A stretch of DNA of 64,000 nucleotides from Himantopus leucocephalus (lineage: Eukaryota > Chordata > Aves > Charadriiformes > Recurvirostridae), in NCBI GenBank assembly GCA_003993805.1, contig RSEF01000003.1, positions 41,642,314 to 41,706,313 of the forward strand, in the 5' to 3' direction. The notes beneath the pieces were generated by a model. The model was not told where the DNA came from. It searched no databases and was given only the letters and a program-made list of their open reading frames with translations. Positions 39,001-51,714 of this stretch are shown here, in pieces (position 1 is the first letter of the stretch; every line of letters starts with the position of its first letter). A program made the translations under genes and the position numbers.

Positions 39001-39729
39001 GCACAGCAAGCTTCTCGTGAATTTTGCTTTGTAGTTGAGCACTGAAATTACATGTCATCGCTATGATTCTTCCCAATAGAATGACTTTCAAAACAGGTAA
39101 TGCAAATCTTCCCTGCAGATAAGAGACCTGCAGTTGGCTTAGAAGAGGAACATTTTTATTTTACCTCTGTACATGGCACATTTGCTTGCAGTGCAGATAG
39201 TGCAGGGATAGGAGCTGTTCCAGAAATCCAGCACCTCAACTTCAGTGCTCCAGTGTGGGATTTCATAGCATTTATGTCAAGCTGCTTGAGAGCTACTGGC
39301 AGCCCAGCAGTTATTGCAGAAAAGCATTTAAGAGCTGAGGAAAAAAAAAACCCAGCAATGGTGAAAATCTCTCTGTAGCTTAAAGCTAAAGTTTTGATTT
39401 TACTCTCATTTGCCTCAGAATAAATGTTTTTTTTAAGTGCCAGAAGAGTCAATGGAGTGACTCCACTGTAAAGCTACGGCCTTTCCTTTGAGTTTCCAGG
39501 TAGCAACAATTCCTCATGTGTTCCTGTGATGGATGGTACCAGCCCAGTGATGAATCCCAGTGCAAAAATGGGGAACTAAGAGAACATGTTCTTCACCAGC
39601 TGGATGACCTGAAATCAACCACATATTTTCAATGAATTAAACTAGAGATTAAATTATGTATATTTACTTTGGAAAGGTGAATATGAGACAAAGCTGTAAA
39701 GTTTTTGTTTGGCTTTAATTACTGTCACG
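36016..39729. other. Non-coding AT-rich unique DNA
   Basis: No gene was seen. The stretch at about 36540-36760 is AT-rich with repeated ATTA and TAAT cores and could be conserved regulatory DNA (inference). A simple A/T-rich tract lies at 38890-38930. A short motif at 39444-39475, containing GTCAATGGAGTGACTCCA, may be a fragment of an old palindromic repeat. The frames at 39100-39452 overlap on both strands and have no splice support. Confidence 0.5.
38890..38930. repeat. (A/T)-rich AATA simple repeat
   Basis: Imperfect AAAAT and AATA units run for about 40 bases. The tract is low-complexity. Confidence 0.7.
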
Positions 39730-39734
39730 CACTG
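39730..39734 (+). repeat. 5-bp target-site duplication, left copy
   Basis: CACTG directly precedes the LTR's first bases TGTCTTGG. The identical pentamer follows the LTR's last bases at 40259-40263. Matching 5-bp flanks show retroviral integration and fix the element's boundaries. Confidence 0.85.
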
Positions 39735-39955
39735 TGTCTTGGTTTCAGCTGGGATAGAGTTCATTTTCTTTCTAGTAACTGCTGTGTTTTAGATTTAGTA
39801 GGAGAATAATGCTGATAACACATATTGTTTTAGTCATTAGTAAGTAATATTTATATTAGTCAAAGATTTTTTCAGCTTCCCATGGAAGCTGAGAGGTAGC
39901 ATAGACAGGATGAGCTGGCAAAAGGAATATTCCATACCATAGATGTCTTGCTCAG

Positions 39956-39963
39956 TATATAAA
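39956..39963 (+). promoter_or_regulatory. LTR TATA-like box
   Basis: TATATAAA lies about 220 bp into the LTR, upstream of a GGGGTTGGCTGCAGGGC segment. This is a plausible core promoter position at the U3/R boundary. Activity cannot be judged from sequence. Confidence 0.55.
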
Positions 39964-40081
39964 TGGGGGTTGGCTGCAGGGCAGGAATCCACAATTGCTG
40001 CTCGGGACAGATTGGGCAACCGATCATTGGGCGGTGAGAGCCACTTGTGTTGCACTTGATTTTGTATATTCTTTTACTACT

Positions 40082-40110
40082 ATTGTTGTTGTTGCTGTTA
40101 TTATTATTAC
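40082..40110 (+). repeat. (GTT)n/(ATT)n trinucleotide tract inside the LTR
   Basis: Consecutive GTT units pass into TTA units. The tract is internal to the LTR and produces leucine- or valine-rich spurious reading frames. Confidence 0.8.
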
Positions 40111-40132
40111 TTTCCTCTTCCATTTCTGTTCT

Positions 40133-40138
40133 ATTAAA
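40133..40138 (+). terminator. LTR polyadenylation-type hexamer
   Basis: ATTAAA is the common variant poly-A signal and lies downstream of the TATA-like box in the same orientation. A T-rich stretch follows within about 30-40 bases. It supports a plus orientation for the LTR. Confidence 0.45.
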
Positions 40139-40258
40139 CTGTCTTTATCTCAACCAAGGTTTTTCCCCCTCCTTTTTTCCCTCCTTGCGCTTGTTTCCCT
40201 CCTCGCGTGAGCGAGCAGCTGCGTGGTCCTAATTGCCAGATGGGGTTAAACCATGACA

Positions 40259-40263
40259 CACTG
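40259..40263 (+). repeat. 5-bp target-site duplication, right copy
   Basis: CACTG follows the terminal CCATGACA of the LTR and is identical to the left flank at 39730-39734. Confidence 0.85.
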
Positions 40264-43200
40264 CCAATTACACTTCAAGACTTTGTTTCATCTTGTGATT
40301 TAAGAGATACTAGATTTTGACTTGCTGATTCTCACATATTAATTTTTAGAGCAGCATTAAGAAATCCTGATTTTCTTCTTCCAGCAATGTATGACCAAAT
40401 CCTGCCACAGTGCTTCTCTCTTAAATTACCATCAGTCTCTTATCTTGAGGGACACTTCTTATTTTAAGGGACACCTCTCTTTCCATTCAGTTAGCATGTA
40501 ACAGGAACTCCCAAACAATCAAACCTTTGCAGAGCCAGCTGAGTAATCGTTGATTACATTTTGTTTCCCTGTTTTCTCAGTCTTTCAAAAAAATCAAGCC
40601 ACAGATGTTGGAAAAGAAATGGTGCGGAGAGGGAATTTCCTTCTTTGACTCCAAAAATTGCATTGAGTTGCGCTTCTGAAATACAGAATGTACCCACGTG
40701 TTTCACACTTTAATCCAAACCTCTGCTTCTACGTGTGTATTCTAAGTAAGGAAAACATATTCCAGAAGAAAAGAAAAACCTTAAAAGATTGATTAATATC
40801 TATGCAAACAGCAATGGCTCCCACTTACAAGCATGATCATTATGTGCAGGTTAGGGCCTTCAAACACAGTGACAAAGCAGCTCTTTCTAGCAGAAACTGA
40901 GACTTTTAAAGTCTGGTCCTCTTTGGGCACTTGGGAAGCCATCACCCAGGACCCGTGGGGACAACACACACACGGGGCTTCACTGCACTGCTCCGCTGGC
41001 TGCTCCAAACTGCAGGGAGGAGAGAGGGAGGGCCTCAGCATCAAGCCATGCAACTGGACAAAGAATAAGAAACAAGGTCTGTTTGACCTCTAGAAGAGGA
41101 CAGGGTTTCAGAGATCACCTTGAAAGAGCAGAATCCAGATTCCCTCAGATTCTATATGGAGACGTCTTTGAGGGAAGAAGCCAGATACAGCAAAGAATAA
41201 CAAAAAGAAAGGAAAAAAATATGTTTTAATTGAGAGGCTTAAAATGATCAGTCCTGCACGTGCTGAAGTTTAGGACATGAAGCATCCACTGAATAGCAAG
41301 CTACAACAGAGGACGGTTACAGAATAAAAGCTCTTATCTGAAAACCAGCCATGGAAAAGCAAGAGACACAGAAAGAAGTATCATGCAAAGACATACATTA
41401 ACTCTTAGTATCTGACTGCACAGCTGTATTTCTGAAAGAAATAATCCTTAGCTGGTCAAAGTATTTTCTCTGAAAAAAAAATAATAAAATACAATGTTGA
41501 TTTTTAAGGAAATGCAAACTTCATAGGGGGAACGAACCTAAAGGCTGGGTGCGGGTGATGTGCAGGAGAGGTAGGAGGCACTCAGAGATCAGCAGAGGCT
41601 GTGTGGCTGCACAAGGTGTCCTCATCAGGAAAGTGGCCCCTGCAGAGGCCAGCCCTCCCCAGCCTGTCACCTGCATAAGGAAATCTTCTGTGACATCGTC
41701 AGCACAAGCCTCAGCTCGGTCCTCAGGTGAGGAGCACTCAAGTGGATCACAGGCCCATCCTCACATAAGCATCATCTCCTGACCTGCTTCCAACACAGGA
41801 GCCGCATCTTAACTTCCCACAAGCTCTGTGTGGCCCAGGAGTCCCACTCCAGTTTCTTGCTCTAAATTTTTACACCCATGACTATGTCATGTGTAACTGT
41901 GAAAAGAGTCTTTCTCATTATGTAAAAACACCTGCACAGGATGCAGACAATTGTTCGATATTGATTTCCTTCAGGCCCAAAATAACATCAGCGTTTTACT
42001 TCAAAAATCTTTGACCTACTGTCAGAGCATTGTTGTTGGTTTAGAAAGCAAACAAAAAATACACTGAAATGAAACAAAATTGGTAAGTGCCACTTGGAAT
42101 AATACGCTAGGTTTATGATAATTGTGTATATAAGGATAGTAAAAATGTTTACTTTTAGAGGACAAAAATCTGTTCACGCTAAGTGTCACTTCAAGTAAAA
42201 TATTTTTCTTCACCTTTGGGTCACGCAGGGAATCATGCGGTTTGCACTCTCAATGCAGAACACGTTTGCCCCCAAATCTTAATCTTTTACCTGCTGCTTT
42301 CTTTGGTTCTATTTATTGTTCATTCTCCCTGCAGTTATGGAGATACAGCTTCAGATTCTGTGAGAGTAAAATATTGTACCAAGAGAAAAAACCAATCTTT
42401 TTTAACAACAAAATGCATGTGAAATCATCATTAGGACCTCTGCAGGTCTGATTCTCATCTCTGGTGACTCCAACTGAGCAACTTCTGCGGGTGTAAATGA
42501 GCCAGAATCCAGAAGACTATCTCCATGAGAGATCTTTAGACCTCATTGCCTTGGGATATGATTTTTTTTCCCCTTTTATGGACTAAATTAGCAAGCCCTC
42601 TTCATGCAAATATTTGCTTGCCTATACTGAACGCACAGGAATTGCTGTTCCCCCTCACGGGCCATTAACGTTTGTATGACTGCCTACATCATGGTATTTT
42701 CATTTGGATAGCATTGAGCTGAACTCAAGGGCTTACTACTTGTCATAGCATCCCCAGCAGAACTTGACACCTATTCTCACTCTGTTCTTGTGCCTTTTGG
42801 CATTTGCAATCAATATTTGTCTTGTTTGTCAGCCGGCTGCCATCAAGTTCATTCATTACAAATCCACCCTGTAAAGAAACATTATATGACAAGGTTTGCT
42901 GCAAGTCTTGCTTGTCCTAACAGCAATCTGGTAAAACAGCAAACGCAGTTTGCTATAATTTAGAGAGCAGAGATGTCTTCTGATTTTACAGACTTGAAAA
43001 AGTGAGCAGACCTTTGTTTTCCCTTTCAGTCACCTTTTCTTCCTAGTTCTTATGTAGCAGTATAGAGGTGCCCAAACTTTTGTCCAGGTTATACCTCATA
43101 CCCTCTCATAGGGGCATTTAAGGAGTGGACAACACTGCAAATTTTCAACTTGTGACCAGATGTGCGCTTGTCCCAGAGCCAATAGGCACTCCTGATAGCC

Positions 43201-44804
43201 ATTCATCTAACCGTCATGTCACGTGCTATTATCTAGTGAGCTGAGCATGCATCTTTGAATGGTACAGCTGCATCATGATCAGGGGAAGGTGTACGCGTTG
43301 GGTCGTGCTGCCACAGGCCACTGAGCAAAGAAGGCAGAAAGAAGTCAGCCATCAGACAGCTGAACTCTTTGTGCAGACTGGATTTGGTCTGTCAGAAGAG
43401 GTTTACCACTATTTCTAGCAACGCAAGATCTGGTCCCAGCTTTGCCAGTAGAGAACATTTAAAAGTTCTTGCACACACTTCTCAACAATCTACTCAAGGT
43501 GCCTCCTTAGATGGCTTAAAGAATGTCCAGAATGCTTCCCATCTGGGCAGCTATGAGTTAGTTGCCTCAGCACAGAGGGAGGCTTAGCTATTAAAATGAA
43601 ATAATCTAAAAGAAATTATTAAAACCTAAGAAGAGGAAGGGGTAGAACTGCAATGAAGACTGATTTAAACACATTTTATTCCCTGAAGCCCAGCCACTTC
43701 TAAAGACAAAAACCTGCTCAATCTTTTCAAATTTGAAACACTAAAACATTTAAAACTGACACAGAACCATTGAGGATCCAATACCTATCTTTGCTGTACC
43801 CATACTTCTTTAAAAAGCATGTGTTACAACTTCCTCTACTGTATAACTGTACACTCAGAGCGGCAGTTGTCTCTCATATCCTCCCTTTAGTCAGTGTGAA
43901 TGCAAAAGAAAGCTAAAAGCTGTAACTGTAAATGCAATCCTGCTGCACCAGTGAAACTTTCTGGATCAACAAAACTCCTGCCTCCAAAATGTGAAATTCT
44001 GCTTTTATAACAAATGCAGCACTGTCAAAAAGATCAAAAAGTGATCAGAGGTCAGAGTGAAAGACAATAGCATAGCTAAATTGGAGATGTAGTAAACTCA
44101 ACAATGATTTAAATCCCCTTCACCTCCTCCATTCTTTCCCAGAGAGGTGGAAAGAAGAATGGCATACAACAAAGCAACCAGTTCTTCTTGTAAGCACCAA
44201 AATACTCACAACGGTGTAGCAAAACTACAGTGTGCCAGTATGAGACGTGCAAAAGACCATTGCTGTATACAGAAAGAACTAGCTAATCCTGAGGGCTGGA
44301 GTAAGCTGTGTAAGAACCAAATGTGTATGTGTTAGAAACACACAGTGAGGACTTCTGCTGTGAGCTGCAGCCTTGGCAATTGGAAGCAATGAAAGGGGAA
44401 AAAGATCTGTGCGTGTGATGGTCAAGCACAGTGAAAAGCATAAGGCTTTGGTGTGATACAGGCTTGGAAAGATCAGTTCCAGAAGCCATTTCCAATGTGT
44501 AAAGGAAAGAGGAACCCCAACTAGAAAACAAGTAGTGCATTTAGAATGAAGAGATGGATAGTGGTTTTAAATTCGCACTGAAAACTGGAAGTATTTCCAA
44601 ATCACTTATGTTTTGGAATAACTTTTCAATTGAATTTGTGAAGGCAAAAATGAAATAAAATAAGCATTTTTTTTTATATGATATTGAACAATTTACAGAA
44701 GCGAGCTTCTTAGTTTGGATTCAAACAATTCTGTCTGGATGTTTGTAATCACAAAGCTGTGTGTTAACAGGAGAATTTTTTTCTCCAAAGCACCTGTGAA
44801 GCAG
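40264..44804. other. Non-coding DNA
   Basis: No gene was assigned. A GC-richer patch at about 41540-41830 has overlapping short frames but no paired splice sites. A possible old palindromic repeat lies at 42445-42510. A few CpGs remain around 43160-43310. The rest is AT-rich unique sequence. Confidence 0.55.
42445..42510. repeat. Possible relic of an old palindromic repeat
   Basis: TCTGATTCTCATCTCTGGTG on the left faces GGTGTAAATGAGCCAGAATC on the right, as imperfect inverted arms. The wording of the arms (gattctcat, gtgtaaat, gagccagaatc) resembles from memory the arms of ancient sauropsid palindromic MITE-like elements. The centre has decayed, and I give only modest confidence. Confidence 0.35.
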
Positions 44805-44981
44805 GTGGGAATGACTCGGTTCCACACTTTTGTAGATCAGACCAAAGTCCTTTCCAGCTCTGGCCCTTCATCCTTCTGTGCTGCTGACCTGCCAGATGGG
44901 GGCCCTGGGGACGTGGAGGAGCCCTGCAAGTGCACTCACTGCCGAATATGCAGGAGTCAGCCCATGCCCATACCCATCCTG
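44805..44981 (+). other. Candidate coding exon, 59 codons, phase 0-0
   Basis: The segment is open throughout in one frame and spans exactly 59 codons. It is preceded by a pyrimidine-rich run and a CAG acceptor ending at 44804 (another AG ends at 44790). It is followed by a consensus donor GTAAGA starting at 44982. The frame would encode a peptide starting VGMTRFHTF, a serine/glycine-rich middle, and a cysteine cluster CKCTHCRIC followed by a proline-rich PMPIPIL. It is GC-richer than its surroundings. I do not recognise the family, no neighbouring exon was found, and the matches could be chance in 64 kb of DNA. An exon of a non-coding RNA is an alternative. Confidence 0.22.
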
Positions 44982-47900
44982 GTAAGAAGTAAATAACTGA
45001 AGGGATTAATGGTGTGGAGTCTCATGCTCAGGAGTGTCAGGCTTAGACCATTAATCTAACACGTACTTCACTAAGGCATGGAGCCTGCTATGGATAAAAT
45101 TTAAGGTGAGTATTTATCGATCACTGCAATACTTCTGTATTATTTTTAATTGCTAGTTTTTCTTTGCAATTATACTCACTAGAGCTGTGAAATAAGAAAA
45201 TGACCAAGTAAAGCTGGTAACACCAGTTCAGCTAATTAAAGTTTAAATTAGTGCCATCTTCATGTCTTTTGCAGTTATTTATCACTTTAATACCTATAAC
45301 AATAAAATCAAATTTAATCCATGAATCACACTGGATTATCTAGTGATAATCACAGCAATAAGGAAAATGATACACAGTGGGAACTTGGTTCTCAGTACCA
45401 AACAATCTATTGACAATAAAATACTAATGAATTATACACTTCATTACGGCCAAAATACTGCTTCCCATGAAGAGTGCCATCAAATTATACAACATTACTG
45501 GCAATGGTATCTGAAAAGACATGAAATTCCAAGAAAAAGGTTGAGTCTTTATCTGTATGTTGTTATTCCTGAAACATAATCATTTCACCTTCAGAAAGCA
45601 AAGAGCTCTGTAACAGCAAGAGTGAACTCTTTAAATATTTCCCTGCATGTGGGAAGGTAAGTATAAGCAAAACAGTGGATGGTAAGAGTCATGCTGGTTT
45701 TTTTCTCTTTTATTCATATTTAATTTTTCCTTTTAACTCCGCGATAAGTCAGACTTCTTACAGATTTTTCTTCTCAGCACAGAGGCCAAAAGACAAGCCC
45801 GCCAGAGACCAAGCTAATCACTTGGCAACAGAGTCAGACTCCATTTTGTTCATTCTCCAACTAGTCTTGTTATTTAGCAATTTTGGGTGGACTATGTTCT
45901 AGCTTCGACTAGACAGCATGAAGGTACCCTACTGCCTTATCTCGCACTTTATTGCCGAGAGGTTAGTGTACTTTTAAGAAAGAAGTTCAAGCTTCTCAGG
46001 GCTGGAGTACCGGAATCACTGTGATCCCTGTGCTGAGAGCTGTCTAGCCATTGAGATCATTATTTCCAACTGGATACCTCAAGAAGTTTGCTGTTAGCAT
46101 GTTTCATACCATCACTGGGCACCAGTCTCCCCATGCACACACTCAAAGGATGAAAACACTTCCATCAGGAGGCATCAGATTTGTCACATCTGTTTACATG
46201 GTTACTCCAGTGGCTATGAGCTTTAGACAAGCCCCTTACTCAGCATACAACTTTAGGTCACCTTTCTGAAGGTCCTCATTTTCCAGATGCGTTACACAGA
46301 GCATTGCATAGTCTGGGCTTTGAATTCCACATGAGCACATAAGGATTAGGGGTCTTTCTTTTCTTCATTGGCAAATACGCTGCAACAGACTGTAAGACAA
46401 ATACAAGGCACTTCTTTCTTATCTGTTACAACTGATGTTTTATGACAAACAAAGAAATGAGCAACTTAGCTAGCTAAGCTAGTGATGGAGCTATCTCCAT
46501 GTTTATAAGGAGGGTTTGACCTCAATTAATGAATTATACTTTAAGCCATTACAGAACACATATCCTACTGTGAATTACCAAATTAATGAGGTGCAAAAGT
46601 GACAAAATCTTAATTATCCCAAGAGCTGTGACAATTTTAATGAGGTAAACTGAACGCAGAGGAGATGGCAGTATCACATTTCTTTCCTTTTTCTTTTGGG
46701 AATTACCTTTTTCAGGATTTGGCATAAGAGGAGTGATCATGCAGATTGTTACACTGTTGGGTTATATTCTCTAATCACAGTGGGCATTTGTAGGAAGTTA
46801 AATTCAGAGTAAGAGAACATAAAAGCTGTTCATTAGGAAAATGCCTACTGTGCCCTTCATGTGGGAGTTAAGAGGAATGAGCACAGAAACTACCACTAAA
46901 ATCCCAGTACTGAACACCCTGCAGGCCTGCCCACTGGGAGAAGCATTCTTTGGAAACGCCTGACTGCCTTGCCCAGTTCATTGACTGTAGAGAAGTCGAA
47001 GGTGGTGGCAATCCTCAGGTCCTACAGCTGCATGGAAGGACTTGGGTCATCTGCCCAGCTGGTGGGAATTTATAGTTCACCTCCTGATTTCCCTTGATTC
47101 CTGCTGAGTTTAGCCAGTCTTTTTGGATTGGGCCTCAAATGCGGGGGAGATTCTCATGGTGGAGGCTGAATATAAAAATGCCGAAAAATTGCTGCTCAGC
47201 ATCCTGGGTCAAACCCTTCTTATTTCTAGAACTTGTCAGGAAAATCTGTATTACTATAGAGAATTATTTATTTGGCAAAACTGAAAGGTTCTTGTGTGAG
47301 AATATGCCAGTTTTGGTGAAAGGAGTTTTTTTCCAGGTTCAGCAATGGAAAACCAAGAGCGAATAAAGACAAGACCCAACTCCTTCAGTGATGCTTTAGA
47401 GCTGACTGCTGGAACACGTGGGGCTGGATCCCTGCCGCAGCCTCTCCAGCCCTATTCAAATAGAGACACGCGTCTCTCTCCACATCTTGTGACTCAGGCC
47501 TGTACCAAGCTTCACCCAAGGTTTCTTCTTCATTTTGTGCTGACTTCATGTCAGCCTTATGATAATCAGAAACTTAGATTTCTTTTATTTCTTTAGGGCT
47601 GTTAGCATCATGTTTTCTTGAACTGAAGTATCAAAGTTGGAAAGAACAAACACCACAAAAAGAAAGGGTGTTGGGTTTCTTTATGTACTTATGAAAGAAA
47701 GAATTGGTTTTCAGACAGAATCTGCGTTACACAATAAATTAAAAAAAATAATATTTCACCATAGGATTATATCAAAGAAAAGAACATCCAAAGAGCTTCC
47801 ATATTTATTATTAAAACAAAAATATTGTCATGTGTTCCCCAGAAAAAAAAAAATCTTCATAGTTCATTCCTTTATCAGAAAATTGAAGCAATTTATAACA

Positions 47901-50900
47901 CAGACTTACCCACCTGAAGATTTAACAGGACTTTCATTTGTAAATTTTCTTTAATATAATTTTTAAAACCTACATGTACCACAATTTAGACAGAGAACTG
48001 CTAGGATCGAACTCATTTGATCAAATGAATGAATTATCACATGCAAACCAAAAGAAAACTCAGTTGCTGACTGTAATCATCCTGGTAGTGGATTTCAGTC
48101 CTGCCATTTTTGCTAATGGTTCTAGCAGTACATAGCACAAATGGGCTGATAAATGACAGATGTTTAGATAAGTACTCCTCTATTAGAATAAAAGCTTAGC
48201 TATTGAACTCGATTAGAAAAAAAGTATGTCCTAACCTTCACTCTGCAAAACATAGAACCAAAAAATAAAAATACATTTTGTCTGAGGAAAGAGATTTAAT
48301 CCATTTCTTGATTTTGGTTTTCTTTCAGTCTTCTGGATTTTTTTAACTATAAAAAAGCCTATTGTAACTTAACAGGCTAAATCCTGAAGTTGGGAAACTG
48401 TCAATTAATAAAAATAAATAGAGGAATAAAATAAAAAAATCAAATTCTTTCAATTCTACTCAATCTAAAGGTCTTTTCTGAACCTTGTGAAACAAGAAAA
48501 AAACACAGTATTTGCTAAATCCTTTTGCAATTTCAAGGCGAAGAAGATGCACATCAAAGACAAAGATCATCTCTAATTTTCACAGCTAACTTTCCCAAGT
48601 CTGATTATTCCTGCTAAGACAACTCGTTACTTCTTTTGATCCTCTTGAAGCAGTAGAGAGAAAGCTTAAGACACATCCTTCTTTATCAAGAAAGAACTGA
48701 AATGTAATTTTCTTGATCTATTCCCAGTGGATTGGGAATCAAAGCTAAAATTCTCCAAGGAATGCATAATCTTAGAGAGCAATGTCATCTTGCATCAGAA
48801 TTTTTAAAAGAAAAAAATCGATGAAAAAGATTACAGAATTTCATTGCATTGTGTTGTTTCAGAGCCAGTAAGGTGGTGTCCAGCACAGCGAGCCAACATC
48901 TTTCCCCTTATTAATCCAGCTCGCTGGGGAAAAGACCAGAAAGCCAAGCAGCCCAGGGAAGAGCTGGGCCAGACCACGTATGTAGCTGTTCCCTGGCCAC
49001 TCGTGCAGGTGGTCAGCAGGGCGTGGGAGCTCAGGCACGGGCCATGCTGGTGCCTACTGCCTCCACAGCAGCCCACCTGGCTGGGAGCAATGGGGCAGGG
49101 AGCATCAAAACTTCCCCAGCTAAATGGAGGGGAGAAGAAACTCCAGGAAACCATGGAGGACTGGAAACACATGAGGCAGGGGAACAGGGACAGCTGGCCC
49201 ATTTTCCTGACTGGTTTTATTTGAAGGTTTGGACAGAATTCTCTTGAAGCGCTTTGGTTTTGTCAGATTGGTATTTTTCACTGAGCATTGCTGAGGAAAG
49301 GAAAATGTTCAGGCTGAGCAGGAAAAGATGTCACCGTGGGCTGTGGTGTTCTTATAATCCTTTAAATAGTTTGGCAGAGAACGTGTTCCAACTCTGCTGT
49401 CTTAACAGTGAGTCTCCAAATGAAAAGAAATATTCCTCATCACATTCATTTGACCTCATTTTGTGACATGAATGACAAAGTGAGGACTGGGCAGGGCATG
49501 CATGTACTACCACGCCAGTATCTTTGAGCATGAGGCAAGCTGGATGCTCTGCTTACTTGCAATTTGAGTTTCATATTGGCAAGAATGTCAGTTCCCAACT
49601 TCCCTGAAGAAGACAGAGAGGATGAGGAAGAAAAAGGAAGGCAGAGATGCCTATCAAGTAATTTCCTCTTGGGTTTTTTGCAACCTTGAAAGCAAAGTAA
49701 GACAAGTAACTTACCCTTGTGCTGGTGATGACTGCTGGTGCTTTCCCCTGTCAATATCCTGCCCTCCTGAAGTCTGTCAGATTTGGACAGGAGCAAAACA
49801 TCTCCAGGATACATCTGCAGTCTGTCCTGTGGCCAGGCACTCCTATCACGCCATGGGAGGAGGCAGAAAAAGACTATAGATCTCGTTGTAATGCCATAAT
49901 TTATTTTTCCCTAGTGTAGAGTCTTTACAACTAGGTCTAAGCTGGACATGTTAAGCTTACTATAGCAATTAAATCAATGCAAGTGCAAGCACTTATCAGA
50001 CTTACTGTTAGGATCGGTAATTTAGGAAGCGTAGTATGGATATAGGTGCCTCAGTTTAGGAGACCTGTACAGGGAAAGAAAAGGATCAGCGTATACTTTC
50101 CTATGGTAAGTAAAAACATCCATATCTAAGAATACCCATGAAATCCCTTAGAGTATTACAGAAAATATGCAGCCCCTTCATTAGTACATTAAAAGGATTC
50201 TTGAATTTTTATACTAATCAAGATAAATATACTGATGGAAGTTACTTTTTATATTCTAGAAACAGAATATCAGATCATAGTTATCCAGGGGCACCTCACA
50301 GTTCATTAACCTTTTGTAGCACAAAGAAGAAGGTAGCCTTTGTGTTTATGTAAATATACACAGTCACCTATAAAAAGACTTAGAAGGAAATTTAATCTAA
50401 ATCCAGCACAAGGCTACTACTCCAGTGAGTGATGATTGCCTTATTCTGAAAAACATTTCTGTGCTCTGGAAACCAAAAGTGCTATGTGAGTAATATTATT
50501 TTATGATGACGGTTTCTGTTCTGTAGTACCAACCAGTCTTGTTTATTTTCTCTCCCTGTAATCATGTGTTTTCTCTGTGTGAGCCACAGAGAATCTGCAG
50601 ACCCTAACTTTGGGAGGTCAGGGGTTTGACACACTCTGCTTCTGTGGGAGGTTTTTCTCAATTTGCATATGCTGGTTTTGGCCTTTTCCTGCAGCCTAAG
50701 TGAGTGAGTCCAATTAAGGAGCCCTGCTGTGATCGATAAACACCGGAATTGTTCCAAGTATTTGGGGAATGAGATATGAGGCTTTCCAGCATGGAGCTTG
50801 TTTGAAATAGGAGATAATGCAGTTGCTGAAAAGCCTATTTCTAAAAAGGAAAAGTCCATTTATTAAAAAATACTGTGACTTGAGACTTCTTTGTCTTTTG

Positions 50901-51714
50901 TCTTTTGAAAGAAGTCACTCTTATGGCTGATGAAAGATTTTTCCAGTGAACTGTATGTTTGTAATAAATCAGCAGGCAAATTATAGACATATTAAAATAT
51001 GTTTGACAATAGCTTTTGGAAGGCCATTTAAATGTATTATCATATCCTCCAGTGTAAAAAAAAAAATATTTCTAGCAAGCATCTAACCCTTGTTGCTATT
51101 TGTATTAAATATTCATTATAGCTACTAGAATGAATAACATATTAAAAAGGGACCAAATTATTCAGCAATTGTTAGGATCAGACTTGTGATGTAAAAGAAA
51201 GAAAGAAAGAAGGATAAGATTTTTTCCTGTTTGTTCAAAAAACTAAGCTCATGAATGTAATCCATGTTATCCTACAAAGAGACAGTAAGTTGTATGGCTA
51301 TGGGAGCCATATTTTCACTGTATTTTCAGGATATAGACTGCCTTCACAAAAAGTCACAGCAGATTAATGGATTTGTTGGAACTGTCTGCACCATACATTT
51401 GGGCTTATGGACGGGTATTTAAATTAATCACCAGATCTTTAGGTGGACTCTACACCCAGGCCCCAAAGTCAGTAAGCCTTTGACAGACTGTGAAGAGGAA
51501 AAGATATGTCTGTCATTACTGCAAACAGGAATATTTTTTAGATATTTAAAGATACAAGGCACAGAAATCAAAAGTAGAATTTCAAGCAGCACAGAGCTCC
51601 TCTCAGCATGCCCCACCCCCAAAGGATCAATTCGTCATGCACAAAATCGTACAGAATAAACTTCATTCAGCTTTAAAATTAATTCTAATGTTTTGTCCCC
51701 CTGCATCTACCTAC
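44982..51714. other. Non-coding DNA
   Basis: No gene was assigned. The GC-richer block at 48844-49224 is open on both strands (126 and 123 codons) but shows no splice sites, domain or recognised repeat. A second overlapping pair lies at about 49446-49880. A GAAA microsatellite occurs at 51193-51213. The rest is AT-rich unique sequence without recognisable transposons. Confidence 0.5.
51193..51213. repeat. (GAAA)n microsatellite
   Basis: About four consecutive GAAA units form a simple tetranucleotide repeat likely to vary in length between individuals. Confidence 0.8.

Larger units (their letters stand above)
39735..40258 (+). mobile_element. Solo LTR of an endogenous retrovirus
   Basis: This 524-bp element begins TGTCTTGGTTTCAGCTGGGA and ends GGTTAAACCATGACA. 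It therefore has TG...CA termini, with the ends inversely related (TGTC-TGGTTT against AAACCATGACA). It is flanked by a perfect CACTG duplication. A TATA-like box (39956-39963) precedes a GTT/ATT trinucleotide stretch and an ATTAAA polyadenylation-type hexamer (40133-40138), in the order expected for a plus-strand U3-R-U5. No internal gag, pol or env sequence adjoins it, so it is a solo LTR left by recombination between two LTRs. The start motif is one I associate with common avian ERV LTRs. The 5-bp duplication fits an ERVL-like or class I element better than the 6 bp usual for ERVK, but the class is not proven. The 61- and 71-codon frames inside it, rich in leucine or valine, are by-products of the trinucleotide tract. 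Confidence 0.88.

Noticed and set aside
40047..40232. Leucine-rich 61-codon frame
   Set aside because: It lies inside the solo LTR and is produced by the GTT/ATT trinucleotide tract.
46100..46290. Segment vaguely resembling a mammalian-type MIR SINE
   Set aside because: Only scattered words match and the order is not preserved. There is no box A/B pair.
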